Positions 35,225-44,455 of a stretch of DNA of 64,000 nt are shown here, in pieces. The notes below the pieces were generated by a model, which worked only from the letters and a program-made list of their open reading frames with translations, ran no database searches and had not been told where the DNA came from. Every line of letters starts with the position of its first letter. Position 1 is the first letter of the stretch. Position numbers and translations under genes: made by a program. Origin of the DNA: Chamaesiphon sp041738715 (GTDB lineage Bacteria > Cyanobacteriota > Cyanobacteriia > Cyanobacteriales > Chamaesiphonaceae); the NCBI GenBank assembly GCA_041738715.1, contig JBGSPI010000103.1, positions 25,429 to 89,428 on the forward strand, read 5' to 3'.

Positions 35225-35662
35225 TTAGTGTACCCCTGGCACTGTTCCAAGATTACGGATAAATTCTAGTGGTAGCCCATCAGGATCGGCAATAAAGGTG
35301 ACTTCATAGACATTTGTGCCGATAATTTGCTGTGTGGGTTGGAGTAAGACTGTGGGGTCTGGTTGCCTAAGTGCTTGAAGTTGAGTTCTTAGAGCGGTTA
35401 GCCAAGTAGTTAAGTCAGGGACAAGCGTAGTCAGATCGAAGGACAGATGATAGTAGCCAACATAATGCTCGTCACCAAAAGCGTCAGGGGCGGATTTGGG
35501 TTCGGGGATTTGGATCAGTTCGACTCGTCCACCTAAGCCTTCAATCCAACAGGCTAGAGTATAGCCTGTTGTAAATCTTTCAGCGACGCTAAACCCCAGA
35601 CACTCATAAAATGCGATCGATCTGTGAATATCGGCTGTCCGAATCGAGGCATGGTGAAACAT
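35225..35662 (-). CDS. VOC-superfamily (glyoxalase-like) protein
   Basis: A 145-residue protein with the vicinal-oxygen-chelate fold, near lactoylglutathione lyase. The start FHHASIRTADIHRSIAFYECLGF and the end FIADPDGLPLEFIRNL are typical; the His in the first segment and the Glu in LEFI are candidate metal ligands, and another Glu lies in GRVELIQIP. Glyoxalase I detoxifies methylglyoxal with glutathione, but the VOC family is broad, so the substrate is open. It lies three bases before the start-side neighbour's stop, so it is probably co-transcribed with the TIGR02652-type gene. Confidence 0.83.
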   Translation of the reverse strand: MFHHASIRTADIHRSIAFYECLGFSVAERFTTGYTLACWIEGLGGRVELIQIPEPKSAPDAFGDEHYVGYYHLSFDLTTLVPDLTTWLTALRTQLQALRQPDPTVLLQPTQQIIGTNVYEVTFIADPDGLPLEFIRNLGTVPGVH

Positions 35663-35665
35663 AAG

Positions 35666-36205
35666 CTATGGTGAGATCCGAAAATAGGGATATTGCACGG
35701 GGATACCCGGTTCTTTTTCGAGATCGAAGTTGATCGTTTTCCAGCGCGGATCGTCTATCGGATCGGGGCTAAATTCGACGGGGAGACCAAACAGACGAGG
35801 TTTGGGCAGATGATTATGATTAGGCTGATCCGGCCATGACTGTTGACGTTCGCGGAGTGAGCCGCCTGGCGAGTCCAGATAGCTGCCAATTAATTCGCGA
35901 TAGCGTTCAGCGATGATTACCTTGGTGGCTCGATAGCCTTGGGTATAGAGTTTATCCAGAGCATCATGAATTTCAAAGCGAATGCCATCAGGATGAGTGT
36001 GTTGTCGATACCATTCACCTTCCCAGAGACACCAATTACGGTTAGATTGAAGATGGACAAGTTCACCTGTTTGGGGATTCGCTTCAAAAGCTCCATGCCG
36101 AGGGCATAAATAAGTATCTGTCAGCGTGAGCGCAGATATAATTTGCCGACAATGGGGACACTGAATTTCTGGACCGAAAATAGGGTATTGAAAAGCAAAG
36201 TTCAT
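35666..36205 (-). CDS. TIGR02652-type conserved cyanobacterial protein
   Basis: About 179 residues from the ATG at 36205; the frame is open for 11 more codons, but MNFAFQYPIFGPEIQCPHC resembles the usual start. Four potential zinc-binding residues appear as CPHC and later CPRHG (Cys/His). The block LTDTYLCPRHGAFEANPQTG and the following LVHLQSNRNWCLW are characteristic of a cyanobacterial family annotated TIGR02652. Its function is unknown. The VOC gene follows three bases after the stop, which implies one operon. Confidence 0.8.
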   Translation of the reverse strand: MNFAFQYPIFGPEIQCPHCRQIISALTLTDTYLCPRHGAFEANPQTGELVHLQSNRNWCLWEGEWYRQHTHPDGIRFEIHDALDKLYTQGYRATKVIIAERYRELIGSYLDSPGGSLRERQQSWPDQPNHNHLPKPRLFGLPVEFSPDPIDDPRWKTINFDLEKEPGIPVQYPYFRISP

Positions 36206-36503
36206 GTCAGCAGTTGCCACAAGGCTATGAGGTGGCATCGACGATCGGTTCTTACCTAAGTATCTTAAGGTCTGCTCGATCGAGATGCAATCACTAGTTA
36301 ATGATCGTCAGCTAAACAAGTTCGGTATTTAAGGATCTACACAAATTTACCTCAAGACCGATATGATGGGGGTTGGATCGCCGAAACCTAGGTGGGTTGG
36401 GAATACCATAATTATACCTGGTTAAATTTTACCTGCCGATCGAATCGCTAACTACATCTTCACCAAATTGTCCCTAATCAACGCCTGTTGTTGAGGTAAA
36501 GCC

Positions 36504-38933
36504 TTGACTGAACCCACTTACTCTGAATTAAATTATCGAGTTGCGCCACTGCCATTAATTGAGATTAACTCAATTTTTAGCGATAGTCCGATCGATCGAA
36601 AAGACGAGATCGATCGATCGCTAGCCCAAATATTCGACCCCGTTGGGATCAAATTTCAGTCATCGATTCAACCCCGTCCGGAGACAGGACAGCCAAATAT
36701 TGACAGTGAAGTTACTGTTTTGCAGTCGCCCAATTCATTCTTCCCAGACCTTGAATATCGTCTGTGGGTGGTCTGTTCGTCCCAAAAGAGTTTGGACTAT
36801 CAACTACTAGCTGAACCACTTGCCAAACAGCTACGCAGTCTCGATCTGCAAGGGTTTCAGGATGCGGTGATTCGATTTTCTCAATCTGGTGCTCAAGTCA
36901 ATGACTGGCGGCTACGCATCGATCTATCACCGCCAGCAGTTATACTCAGAGAGTGGGCAAGGTGGGGTGATGTCCAAGCGATTAGCAAACTGCTGAATTT
37001 AGCGTTAGCACCTGTGGAGATGCAGGTGAGTACGATCCTCAAAAATCTAACTATTCACATCTTTTGTACGCTCAAACATGCGGATGCACATAAGTATCCC
37101 ACTAAGAAAATTGCCCTCGATCTGATCGCACCGTTATTGATCGAACTCACGCCCCAGGGAATTCAAGGTGCTACGATTTATGGGTTGAAGTCGCCAGTAA
37201 GCGTTAGCGCACAGGTGGGAGAGTCACCCATCTGGACGCACTGGCTGGATTTGCCCGCGTTGGGCGATCCGATTTTCTCACCGACAGCACTGATGTTGGC
37301 GGAGCGGGGAGATCTGGACGCGCTGAACTTTGTGTTGCATCGGTTACTTAACCCCGATTTAGAACAGTGCTTGGAAGTTGGGGGGATTAAGTTATCGTTA
37401 CTTACTCGCCGTCGGTTACTTCATGTGATGAGCGAAGCTCCTCGATGTCCACTCCAGAGCCAAGTAGCGGCTCCGGTGATTAGGATTCTCACCCAATTAG
37501 CACTGCCGACGATTAGAGGTGTGCGCGTCCACGGACGGGTATCGGGACACTCTAGACCATTATGGACTTATGGGGTTGATTTCGATCGCCGACCATTAGA
37601 ATTGCCAGCAGCAGCCGAACAAGTATTCATCCCGGAAATCTCGGTAACTAAAATCGGGGTGTCAGAACGGATTAGTCACTACTTAGCGGCAACGAGAATT
37701 TGGCGACCTCAATTGATTGCAGTGAAAACAAGTCAATTAGTTTATCAGCCGAGATTTGAGTGGAAACCATCGCTATTATTATTGTTAGTCGGGTTGGGTT
37801 TGACAATTGCTGGAGATTTAGGGCTGAAAACTTTCTCGATCGATCCCCAGCTAACCACAACTTCGTCATCCACCACAACCCAGCTATCTTTTAATAACTC
37901 ACTGCTCGAACAGAAGCTGGCGCAATATCAAACTCTCTGCATCCAAGATGGTGTACCTGATGTACTGATTATCGGTAGCTCGCGGGCATTACGCGGTATC
38001 GACCCGGCTACTCTACGGCAGAGTTTGACTGATCGGGTAGGCGCGGATGTGAAAGTTTACAATTTCGGGATTAATGGCGCAACGGCTCAAGTAGTCGATC
38101 TGATTCTCCGACAATTATTAAAGCCACAACAATTACCTAAGTTAGTAATTTGGGCTGATGGTGCAAGGGCATTTAATAGTGGCCGAGCCGATCGCACTTA
38201 TGAAACAATTGCTTTATCCGATCGCTATCGGCAATTAGCCTTAATGTCTGCTAGTAGTAGTAATACTCTGCCAATTTTGCAAGCTCAATCTTCATTCAAG
38301 AATAGCTATCAGGCGATCGATAGTGCTGTCGATCGGCAATTAGCACAAGTTTCTTCAGTTTATCAGCATCGTGATTTATTGAAAACCCGGCTTCAAGCCC
38401 AAGTTCCATTGGTGAATGAGATTGTCGATAGTAGTACTGCCTTGATTAGTCCGACTAGCGATCAAGAGCCGCAAATTGATGGTGATGGCTTTCTCCCACT
38501 CGCAGTAAAATTCGATCCAGATACTTATTATCAATCCCATCCCAAGGTAACGGGTGATAGTGATGCTGATTACAGCAATTTTCAATTATTAGGTATTCAA
38601 CATCAAGCATTACAACAAGTGACCAATCTTTTATCAACTCATCGAGTTCCGTTGATATTTGTAAATGTACCTGTTTCGGATATCTATTTAGATAAATTTC
38701 GACAGGCGGGGGAGATGAATTTCAAGCAGTATATGCAACAGTTCGTCGATCTCAATCAACTCACTTTTGTGGACATGGACGGATTTTTAAATACACAATA
38801 CGATCGCTTTTCCGATCCTAGTCATCTCAACCAGTTTGGGGCAAGCGAGGTCAGTCGTTATCTAGCCCAAACCAACTTGATTCCATGGCAAATATTGGCA
38901 TCTCCTTCAGTTGAAGCGCAATCAATAAAGTGA
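36504..38933 (+). CDS. DUF1574/SGNH-like protein, putative polysaccharide O-acetyltransferase partner
   Basis: An 809-residue protein. Residues 1-415 have no membrane segment and match no family I can name; this part contains two similar segments (near 130-170 and 250-290) with L.....RWGD or L.ERGD...L. One membrane helix lies near 419-437 (LLLLLVGLGLTIAGDLG). Residues about 480-790 form an SGNH-like domain with GSSRALRG (Ser492/Ser493) and DPSHLNQFG (Asp771, His774). This domain is the extracytoplasmic acyltransferase half of AlgX/AlgJ-type systems. Translation starts with TTG, supported by GAGG seven bases upstream. The MBOAT gene follows after 67 bases. Confidence 0.8.
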   Translation: MTEPTYSELNYRVAPLPLIEINSIFSDSPIDRKDEIDRSLAQIFDPVGIKFQSSIQPRPETGQPNIDSEVTVLQSPNSFFPDLEYRLWVVCSSQKSLDYQLLAEPLAKQLRSLDLQGFQDAVIRFSQSGAQVNDWRLRIDLSPPAVILREWARWGDVQAISKLLNLALAPVEMQVSTILKNLTIHIFCTLKHADAHKYPTKKIALDLIAPLLIELTPQGIQGATIYGLKSPVSVSAQVGESPIWTHWLDLPALGDPIFSPTALMLAERGDLDALNFVLHRLLNPDLEQCLEVGGIKLSLLTRRRLLHVMSEAPRCPLQSQVAAPVIRILTQLALPTIRGVRVHGRVSGHSRPLWTYGVDFDRRPLELPAAAEQVFIPEISVTKIGVSERISHYLAATRIWRPQLIAVKTSQLVYQPRFEWKPSLLLLLVGLGLTIAGDLGLKTFSIDPQLTTTSSSTTTQLSFNNSLLEQKLAQYQTLCIQDGVPDVLIIGSSRALRGIDPATLRQSLTDRVGADVKVYNFGINGATAQVVDLILRQLLKPQQLPKLVIWADGARAFNSGRADRTYETIALSDRYRQLALMSASSSNTLPILQAQSSFKNSYQAIDSAVDRQLAQVSSVYQHRDLLKTRLQAQVPLVNEIVDSSTALISPTSDQEPQIDGDGFLPLAVKFDPDTYYQSHPKVTGDSDADYSNFQLLGIQHQALQQVTNLLSTHRVPLIFVNVPVSDIYLDKFRQAGEMNFKQYMQQFVDLNQLTFVDMDGFLNTQYDRFSDPSHLNQFGASEVSRYLAQTNLIPWQILASPSVEAQSIK

Positions 38934-39000
38934 GTACCAACTCCAATCTAAATAATAATAATCGATCGATTGTCATAGATATTTGAAAAATTTGTTGTAA

Positions 39001-40527
39001 ATGAAATTTATTTCTCCCACCTATGCAATCTTTCTACTGATCACCCTAATCTGGTACTGGGGAATAGCCAAGACACAAAATCAGAAATTATGGGCAATTG
39101 TTGTTTCTAGCACACTTTTTTACATCTCCTTTCTCCAAATTATCTATTTTCCACTCATCTTTGTGATGATATTGGTTAATTTTTGGATCGGCAAATTATT
39201 GCTGGAAAGTCAAATTATTGAATCATCATACCGAGATCGCCTGGGCGACGCAGATTTGAATCAAATTTGGCTGCCCAAAGGCAAGGAACAACGGTTGTTG
39301 GTATTAAAGATTGGTATTGCCTTTAATATCTTATTACTAATTGCGGCTAAATATATTCCATTTTTACTGAGTATTGTCGCGCCAATCAATCCTACCGAAA
39401 TTCAACCTAAAATTTTATGGCTGAAGACAAACTTCTTTCCGCCGCTGGGGATCTCATTTCTAACCTTTGAATCTATTGCCTATTTAATTGATGTTTACAA
39501 ACGGAACGCCGCAACAGGAAACTTACTTAAATATGCAGCTTATAAGTCATTTTTTCCAAAATTAGTATCAGGACCGATTACACACTATCGGCAATTCGCA
39601 CCCCAATTAAATAACTTAAGATTTCCAGCGATCGAGCAATTGACTGAAGCTGGTTGGTTGATTGCCAGTGGTGCAATCAAAAAAACATTAATCGCCGATA
39701 ATTTAGCGAGTTTTGTCAAACTAGTATTCGATGATGGTAATCTCGATCGGGCGGGTAGTATCGATTTATGGTTGGCTGTTATTGCCTATGGTTTACAACT
39801 ATATCTAGACTTTAGTGGCTATGTTGATATTGTTGTCGGTACATCAATTTTATTTGGGATTAATTTACCTACTAATTTTAATTTTCCCTATCTGAGTACC
39901 AGTATCGCTGATTTTTGGCGACGGTGGCATATTAGTCTGGGCAATTGGTTGCGCGACTATATTTATATTCCTTTGGGTGGTTCGCGATTGGGGCTAGTCC
40001 GAACTTGCCTAAATTTACTCGCACTGATGTTAATTTCAGGAATTTGGCACGGTGCAGATTGGGGTTATCTATTGTGGGGTGGAATACATGGTATCGCTTT
40101 AATTATCCATCGATTAACCCACATACTTTCACAACGGCTCGATTTACTTGAGAAGTTTTGGCGTAGTGGACTGGGACATGTTTGTGGGTGGTTATTCACA
40201 GTACCATTAGTATTTGTGACTTGGATTTGGTTTCGCTTGCCCAATCTACAACAATCCAGTTTGGTATTTCGACATTTGTGGGGATATCCACGGGATGCTC
40301 AATTTACAGCTAAGGTATATGTGGAGAGTCTCAAATTAGCCGATAGCCAAATGCTGATGATTTTGCTTGGGTTGGGGCTGGCAATGATCGTAGCTTATAT
40401 ATTCGATCGATTGTTGAAGTTAAATCTTAATTGGCATATTAAGCTCACCTTAATCCCAATTTGTTTGTATGTGGTGTGGCTATTATCTCCAGCCCAAAGT
40501 TTGGCTTATATTTATTTTGATTTTTGA
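39001..40527 (+). CDS. MBOAT family membrane O-acyltransferase (AlgI/DltB-like)
   Basis: A 508-residue polytopic protein of the MBOAT family. The invariant His350 is in SGIWHGADWGYLLWGG and another His (361) is in GGIHGIAL. Typical blocks are FPPLGISFLTFESIAYLIDVY, FFPKLVSGPITHY and YLDFSGYVDIVVG. AlgI and DltB proteins carry acetyl or D-alanyl groups across the membrane for transfer to exopolysaccharide or wall polymers. With the SGNH-like neighbour upstream, this should form a surface polysaccharide O-acetylation pair. The acceptor polymer is not identified by the surrounding genes. Confidence 0.93.
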   Translation: MKFISPTYAIFLLITLIWYWGIAKTQNQKLWAIVVSSTLFYISFLQIIYFPLIFVMILVNFWIGKLLLESQIIESSYRDRLGDADLNQIWLPKGKEQRLLVLKIGIAFNILLLIAAKYIPFLLSIVAPINPTEIQPKILWLKTNFFPPLGISFLTFESIAYLIDVYKRNAATGNLLKYAAYKSFFPKLVSGPITHYRQFAPQLNNLRFPAIEQLTEAGWLIASGAIKKTLIADNLASFVKLVFDDGNLDRAGSIDLWLAVIAYGLQLYLDFSGYVDIVVGTSILFGINLPTNFNFPYLSTSIADFWRRWHISLGNWLRDYIYIPLGGSRLGLVRTCLNLLALMLISGIWHGADWGYLLWGGIHGIALIIHRLTHILSQRLDLLEKFWRSGLGHVCGWLFTVPLVFVTWIWFRLPNLQQSSLVFRHLWGYPRDAQFTAKVYVESLKLADSQMLMILLGLGLAMIVAYIFDRLLKLNLNWHIKLTLIPICLYVVWLLSPAQSLAYIYFDF

Positions 40528-40669
40528 GTTTAGTTACTCGGTTGTTCAATCTTTGGCTGTTCCGTCACTAAGGTGAGTTGCTTCTCCCATCGAAGAAACT
40601 CCCGTTAACTAGTACTGAGCAGCAGCGCAAGCTAAAATACAATTATTCTCCGATCTCCCCCCAACTCCC

Positions 40670-42067
40670 ATGCTAGAGTCTTCATTACTTACCCCTGGCA
40701 ATATCTTAGGCAATCGGTATGAGATAATTCATGAATTGGGCAGAGGTGGCTTTGGGCGAACTTATTTAGCGATCGATCGGAATAAATTCGGCGAAAAATG
40801 TGTTCTCAAAGAATTTGCCCCCCAAGTGCGCGGACAAGATCAACTCCAAAAAGCCAAAGAACTATTTGAACGAGAAGCTGGAGTTCTGTACAAACTCAGA
40901 CATCCACAAATTCCCGCATTTCGAGAGCTATTGCGCGTAGATGGGGGAGTGACTGAATCTCTATTTTTGGTTCAAGATCATGTTGATGGCGAAACCTATC
41001 TCGATCGATTAAATCAACTAATCAAACAGGGTAAAGTTTTTAGTGAAGGCGAGGTCGTTCAATTTTTAACTGACTTATTACCTGTGATCGAATATATTCA
41101 CTCCCTAGGTGTTATTCACCGGGATATTTCCCCTGATAATATTATCTATCGTCATCGCGATCGGTTGCCAGTCCTGATTGACTTTGGTGGGGTCAAGGAA
41201 ATAGCGGCTACGGCGGTCTCTCGCTATAGTAATGCCAAAGTAGCCACGCGAATCGGGAAACAAGGTTACGCCCCAGACGAGCAAATGATTCGGGGGACTG
41301 TTTCCCCAGCCAGCGATCTTTATGCTGTCGCCGCCACCGCACTTACGCTGCTGATTGGCAAAGAAGCCAGTGCTATTTATAATCCAGTTGATGCTAGCTG
41401 GGAATGGCGCAAATATATCAATCTCAGTCCCGAACTTAGTGCAATTTTCGATCGACTCCTCCAGTACAATCCTCAACATCGCTACCAATCAGCACGAGAA
41501 GTCCTAGCACTCCTCCCTAATATCACTGCGGCTACAAATGTCCCCACCCCTACTAACTCAACGCCAATTACCCATGCCAATCATATTTCCCAACTCAAAA
41601 CTCTTGCCGTAAGTCCAGGAAAAGCCCCTGCATCAGCCCCTGAAGCCCCGCCAACCCCCCGCGATCCCAATGAATGGAAAAAGCCAGCACTACAAGTTAC
41701 TAAGGTAATGTCGGCGATATTTGTGGCTTGTTTAGGCATTAGTTTGCTGGTCAAATGGGTACAAGCAATCAACCCTGCCAAAATGGTTAGCGATCGCATC
41801 AATAATACTAGGCAACAGATCGAGCAGTCTATCCCCAATCCACTCAAATCTAAACCTTCGGTTCAACAACGCCAGCAGGATCTGAGTAAACGGCTCCAAG
41901 AACAGAATATCTCACCTGCTAAATTTTACAGTCAAGTCGATCGGGCATTTTATGCGAAACACCCAGAGCTAAAAGGGCGCGCACTCACAAATCAGCCGGA
42001 GGACAATCAATTACGTCAAGAATGGCAGGATTTAGCTCTACAGCTATTGGAACAGCGCAACAGGTAA
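40670..42067 (+). CDS. Serine/threonine protein kinase with single membrane segment
   Basis: A 465-residue eukaryotic-type kinase. Residues 15-285 are the catalytic domain: glycine loop LGRGGFGRTYLA, Lys47 in VLKEF, the catalytic loop HRDISPDN (His150, Asp152) and DFGG with Asp171. A proline/threonine-rich linker (TNVPTPTNSTPITHA) leads to a membrane helix near 347-365. The extracytoplasmic C-terminal part (about 100 residues) is basic and glutamine-rich and has no recognised sensor domain. Substrate and signal are unknown. It converges on the DUF1995 gene with an 11-base gap. Confidence 0.93.
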   Translation: MLESSLLTPGNILGNRYEIIHELGRGGFGRTYLAIDRNKFGEKCVLKEFAPQVRGQDQLQKAKELFEREAGVLYKLRHPQIPAFRELLRVDGGVTESLFLVQDHVDGETYLDRLNQLIKQGKVFSEGEVVQFLTDLLPVIEYIHSLGVIHRDISPDNIIYRHRDRLPVLIDFGGVKEIAATAVSRYSNAKVATRIGKQGYAPDEQMIRGTVSPASDLYAVAATALTLLIGKEASAIYNPVDASWEWRKYINLSPELSAIFDRLLQYNPQHRYQSAREVLALLPNITAATNVPTPTNSTPITHANHISQLKTLAVSPGKAPASAPEAPPTPRDPNEWKKPALQVTKVMSAIFVACLGISLLVKWVQAINPAKMVSDRINNTRQQIEQSIPNPLKSKPSVQQRQQDLSKRLQEQNISPAKFYSQVDRAFYAKHPELKGRALTNQPEDNQLRQEWQDLALQLLEQRNR

Positions 42068-42078
42068 CGTCAGATGAT

Positions 42079-42810
42079 TTATCGGCTCAAAGTCCGCATA
42101 AATCGACCTAAACTAGCAAACACGCCGCCTGATCTCGCTGGTTTGGGTGCATCCCCTGCGGCTGTAGTCGTTGATGGCGATAGAATCTCGTCTAACTCAT
42201 CCCCCACGGGCTTGTGCGGACGTTCTGCTAGTAGAGTATAATTATCATCTTGCTCCAACCACACCTGCCACTGCTCGGGATAGCAACGGTAGATTGCGGA
42301 TGTTTCGAGGGGTTTGATATAGTAGGCGGCATGAAGCGTCGTCAGAAATCTGTCGCGGAGTTGTCTAGCGGCATAACCAATCCCAACAATTGCCGCATCT
42401 TCTAGGCGTGGCAGAAATAGTATTACTGGACGATCTTCAGCCGCATTACACAGTTTTTCCACCTGTTCAACTTCGACAGCAGAAGGCTCGATCGCAATAA
42501 ATAATTGATCTTCATCTTGAATTTTATCGGTGACAGGAGAGCGACTATTCCCCAAGTCACTGATCTTAAAATTAACATCAGTCCAATCGCGTCTAGCTAG
42601 GGCTGCGGCTCCCGTATCCGAACATAACACCTTGAGGGTATTCCCACGATCGGCAAAAGCCGTGATAAATTGCTGGGCTAGATCTAATGACTTGAGTTCG
42701 GGAATCAAAATCTCCACACTAATGCGTTGATAACCATCAGCAATCGCCGCTAATGCCGCTGTTTGCGCTAAAGCGATCGATTCCTCAAGGGTAGTTGGTA
42801 ATTGTGACAT
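42079..42810 (-). CDS. DUF1995 family protein
   Basis: A 243-residue protein of the DUF1995 family, found in cyanobacteria and plastids. The start LPTTLEESIALAQTAALAAIADG and the later RISVEILIPEL match the family. In plants, one member (LPA3) helps insert photosystem II CP43 in the thylakoid; whether this applies here is not known. The C-terminal 40 residues are serine- and proline-rich, then basic (SLGRFMRTLSR). There are no membrane segments. It converges on the protein kinase gene. Confidence 0.87.
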   Translation of the reverse strand: MSQLPTTLEESIALAQTAALAAIADGYQRISVEILIPELKSLDLAQQFITAFADRGNTLKVLCSDTGAAALARRDWTDVNFKISDLGNSRSPVTDKIQDEDQLFIAIEPSAVEVEQVEKLCNAAEDRPVILFLPRLEDAAIVGIGYAARQLRDRFLTTLHAAYYIKPLETSAIYRCYPEQWQVWLEQDDNYTLLAERPHKPVGDELDEILSPSTTTAAGDAPKPARSGGVFASLGRFMRTLSR

Positions 42811-43012
42811 GACTGCTGGGAAATGAGATTTCTTCTATCTTTAGATTACAGCTAGATCGATTCGATTCGATCGAGGTAGCCTTGTTCTACTCAAAATAGT
42901 TGGCGATTGGTGGATAGTCGGGCGGCTACACGCATATTTCGGGAGGTTAGATTGAGTTGCGTTACAATAAGACTCGATCTAAATCTCTTATTATTTACAG
43001 GGAAATCATCTC

Positions 43013-43450
43013 ATGGCTCTGGCTGTAGGCACAAAAGCTCCTGATTTTAAAGTTAATGATACCAACGGTAATCCGGTGACGCTCTCTGGGTTAGCTGGGA
43101 AAAAAGTGGTGATGTATTTTTATCCCAAAGATGATACCCCGGGCTGCACTAAGCAAGCTTGTAGCTTTCGAGATAACTATGCTGTCTATCAAGACAAAGG
43201 GATTGTTGTCTTGGGTGTCAGCAAAGATGATGAGTCTTCCCACCAGGCTTTTACCGAAAAGTTTAATCTTCCCTTCCCACTTCTGGCTGATACAAATGGC
43301 GAAATCATTGCGGCTTATGATGTTGACGGTGGCGGTTATGCCAAGCGGGTCACATACGCGATCGATGAAACTGGTAAGATTGTCCACGTCGATGCGAGCG
43401 TGAAAACCGAAACCCATGCAAATGATGTCTTAAAGGCTTTGGGCTACTAG
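43013..43450 (+). CDS. bcp: Thiol peroxidase Bcp (peroxiredoxin)
   Basis: A 145-residue peroxiredoxin of the bacterioferritin comigratory protein group (also PrxQ), which reduces peroxides with thioredoxin. The peroxidatic Cys45 and resolving Cys50 lie in TPGCTKQACSFRD, five residues apart, as in PrxQ. The start KAPDFKVNDTNGN and the block YFYPKDDTPG are typical. No signal peptide is present, so it acts in the cytoplasm. An AGGGAAA purine stretch lies about nine bases before the ATG. The next gene downstream is on the opposite strand, separated by heptamer repeats. Confidence 0.96.
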   Translation: MALAVGTKAPDFKVNDTNGNPVTLSGLAGKKVVMYFYPKDDTPGCTKQACSFRDNYAVYQDKGIVVLGVSKDDESSHQAFTEKFNLPFPLLADTNGEIIAAYDVDGGGYAKRVTYAIDETGKIVHVDASVKTETHANDVLKALGY

Positions 43451-43569
43451 GCACTAGGGGACGAGGGGACTGGCAGTTGCTCCTGTCGGAAAGGCTTCTG
43501 CTAAGGCAGAGGCTTTGCCAACGCCGACGAATACCCTCACTGACAGGAGACTGAGGGAGTAGGGGAATA

Positions 43570-43631
43570 TTCACTGTTCACTGTTCACTGTTCACTGTTC
43601 CTTTGCCCTTTCCCCTTTCCCCTTTCCCCTA
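43570..43631. repeat. Heptanucleotide arrays after bcp
   Basis: Four units of TTCACTG (43570-43597) are followed by about four units of CCCCTTT or CCCTTTC up to 43631. They are of the cyanobacterial short tandem repeat type and lie between the convergent bcp and the exported protein gene. Confidence 0.8.
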
Positions 43632-43632
43632 A

Positions 43633-44100
43633 CTAACGGTATTCATATTTAACGATCACTGGTTTAACAGCTTCGGGCGCAATCGAGTTGAGGCTTTCTG
43701 TCGAAATTTCGTGAGTAAAAAGTGTAGACTCACCAGGTGCAATCGTACTATTGACAGGGATAATGGCTTGCTTAATTGACGTATCTTTGGATATAAACTT
43801 TGCCACAATATAATAAACATAGTGGGATTGCCCACTTTGATTATTAATTTGTCCTTCTAGATTCAATAGCGATTTATCTGAGCTATTTCTAGTGATGGTC
43901 ATGTTTTTGACCATTAAATCTTTACTCGTATCAGAATCTACCCGCTCGACTGCGGGGTTTTGGGATAAAGTGTGGATTTTACGTAATTGTGTCTGAGCAA
44001 AATTCACCAGATCGAATGCTTGTGCGGGGGACTTAAAGTCGATCGAAGTCCACAGCGTACTGGCAAAAATTATCACGGACAAGTACTTACGGATATTCAT
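43633..44100 (-). CDS. Exported protein of unknown function
   Basis: A 155-residue protein with a signal peptide (residues about 1-28, ending SPAQA). The mature part holds a beta-rich domain (LLNLEGQINNQSGQSHYVYY, then PVNSTIAPGESTLFTHEIS) that resembles the small secreted FxLYD or transglutaminase-independent Ig-like modules of bacteria. I cannot assign a family. It is the only gene on the minus strand between bcp and glgP. Its upstream spacer to glgP is 355 bases long. Confidence 0.65.
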   Translation of the reverse strand: MNIRKYLSVIIFASTLWTSIDFKSPAQAFDLVNFAQTQLRKIHTLSQNPAVERVDSDTSKDLMVKNMTITRNSSDKSLLNLEGQINNQSGQSHYVYYIVAKFISKDTSIKQAIIPVNSTIAPGESTLFTHEISTESLNSIAPEAVKPVIVKYEYR

Positions 44101-44455
44101 ACAATGTGCTGTATTGAAAGACGTGTGCCCTGATATACAAATTATTCTAGTTGGTTTATCCTCGCGATCGACAAAGTCTGCTTCAGCATATTGGCTTGAA
44201 TTTGTAGATATCTAACGAGATTGACACTCAGATAATTTGCTTCATCTTAGTTGTGCCCATTTAAATAGAAAAAATTACCATTCTTGGTTAGGATAAATAT
44301 TAAATTAAATTGAAAGAGCAAATTGTTAGAACACGCATATACTCCAATGCGCCCTAACAGCCGACTTGTAAAGATATTGTGGAGAAAATTGTCGCGACCG
44401 ACCAAGGTAGGTGACAATGTGAGATTGAGGAATTAATTGCCGAGGAAGTTTATTG
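44101..44455. other. 355-base divergent spacer upstream of glgP
   Basis: AT-rich. A short open frame of 29 codons starts at about 44348, but it has no ribosome binding site or similarity, so I do not call it. No RNA structure stands out. The region should hold the promoters of glgP and the divergent exported protein. Confidence 0.45.

Noticed and set aside
44348..44437. Short upstream frame of 29 codons before glgP
   Set aside because: It may be a leader peptide, but no ribosome binding site or conserved sequence supports it.
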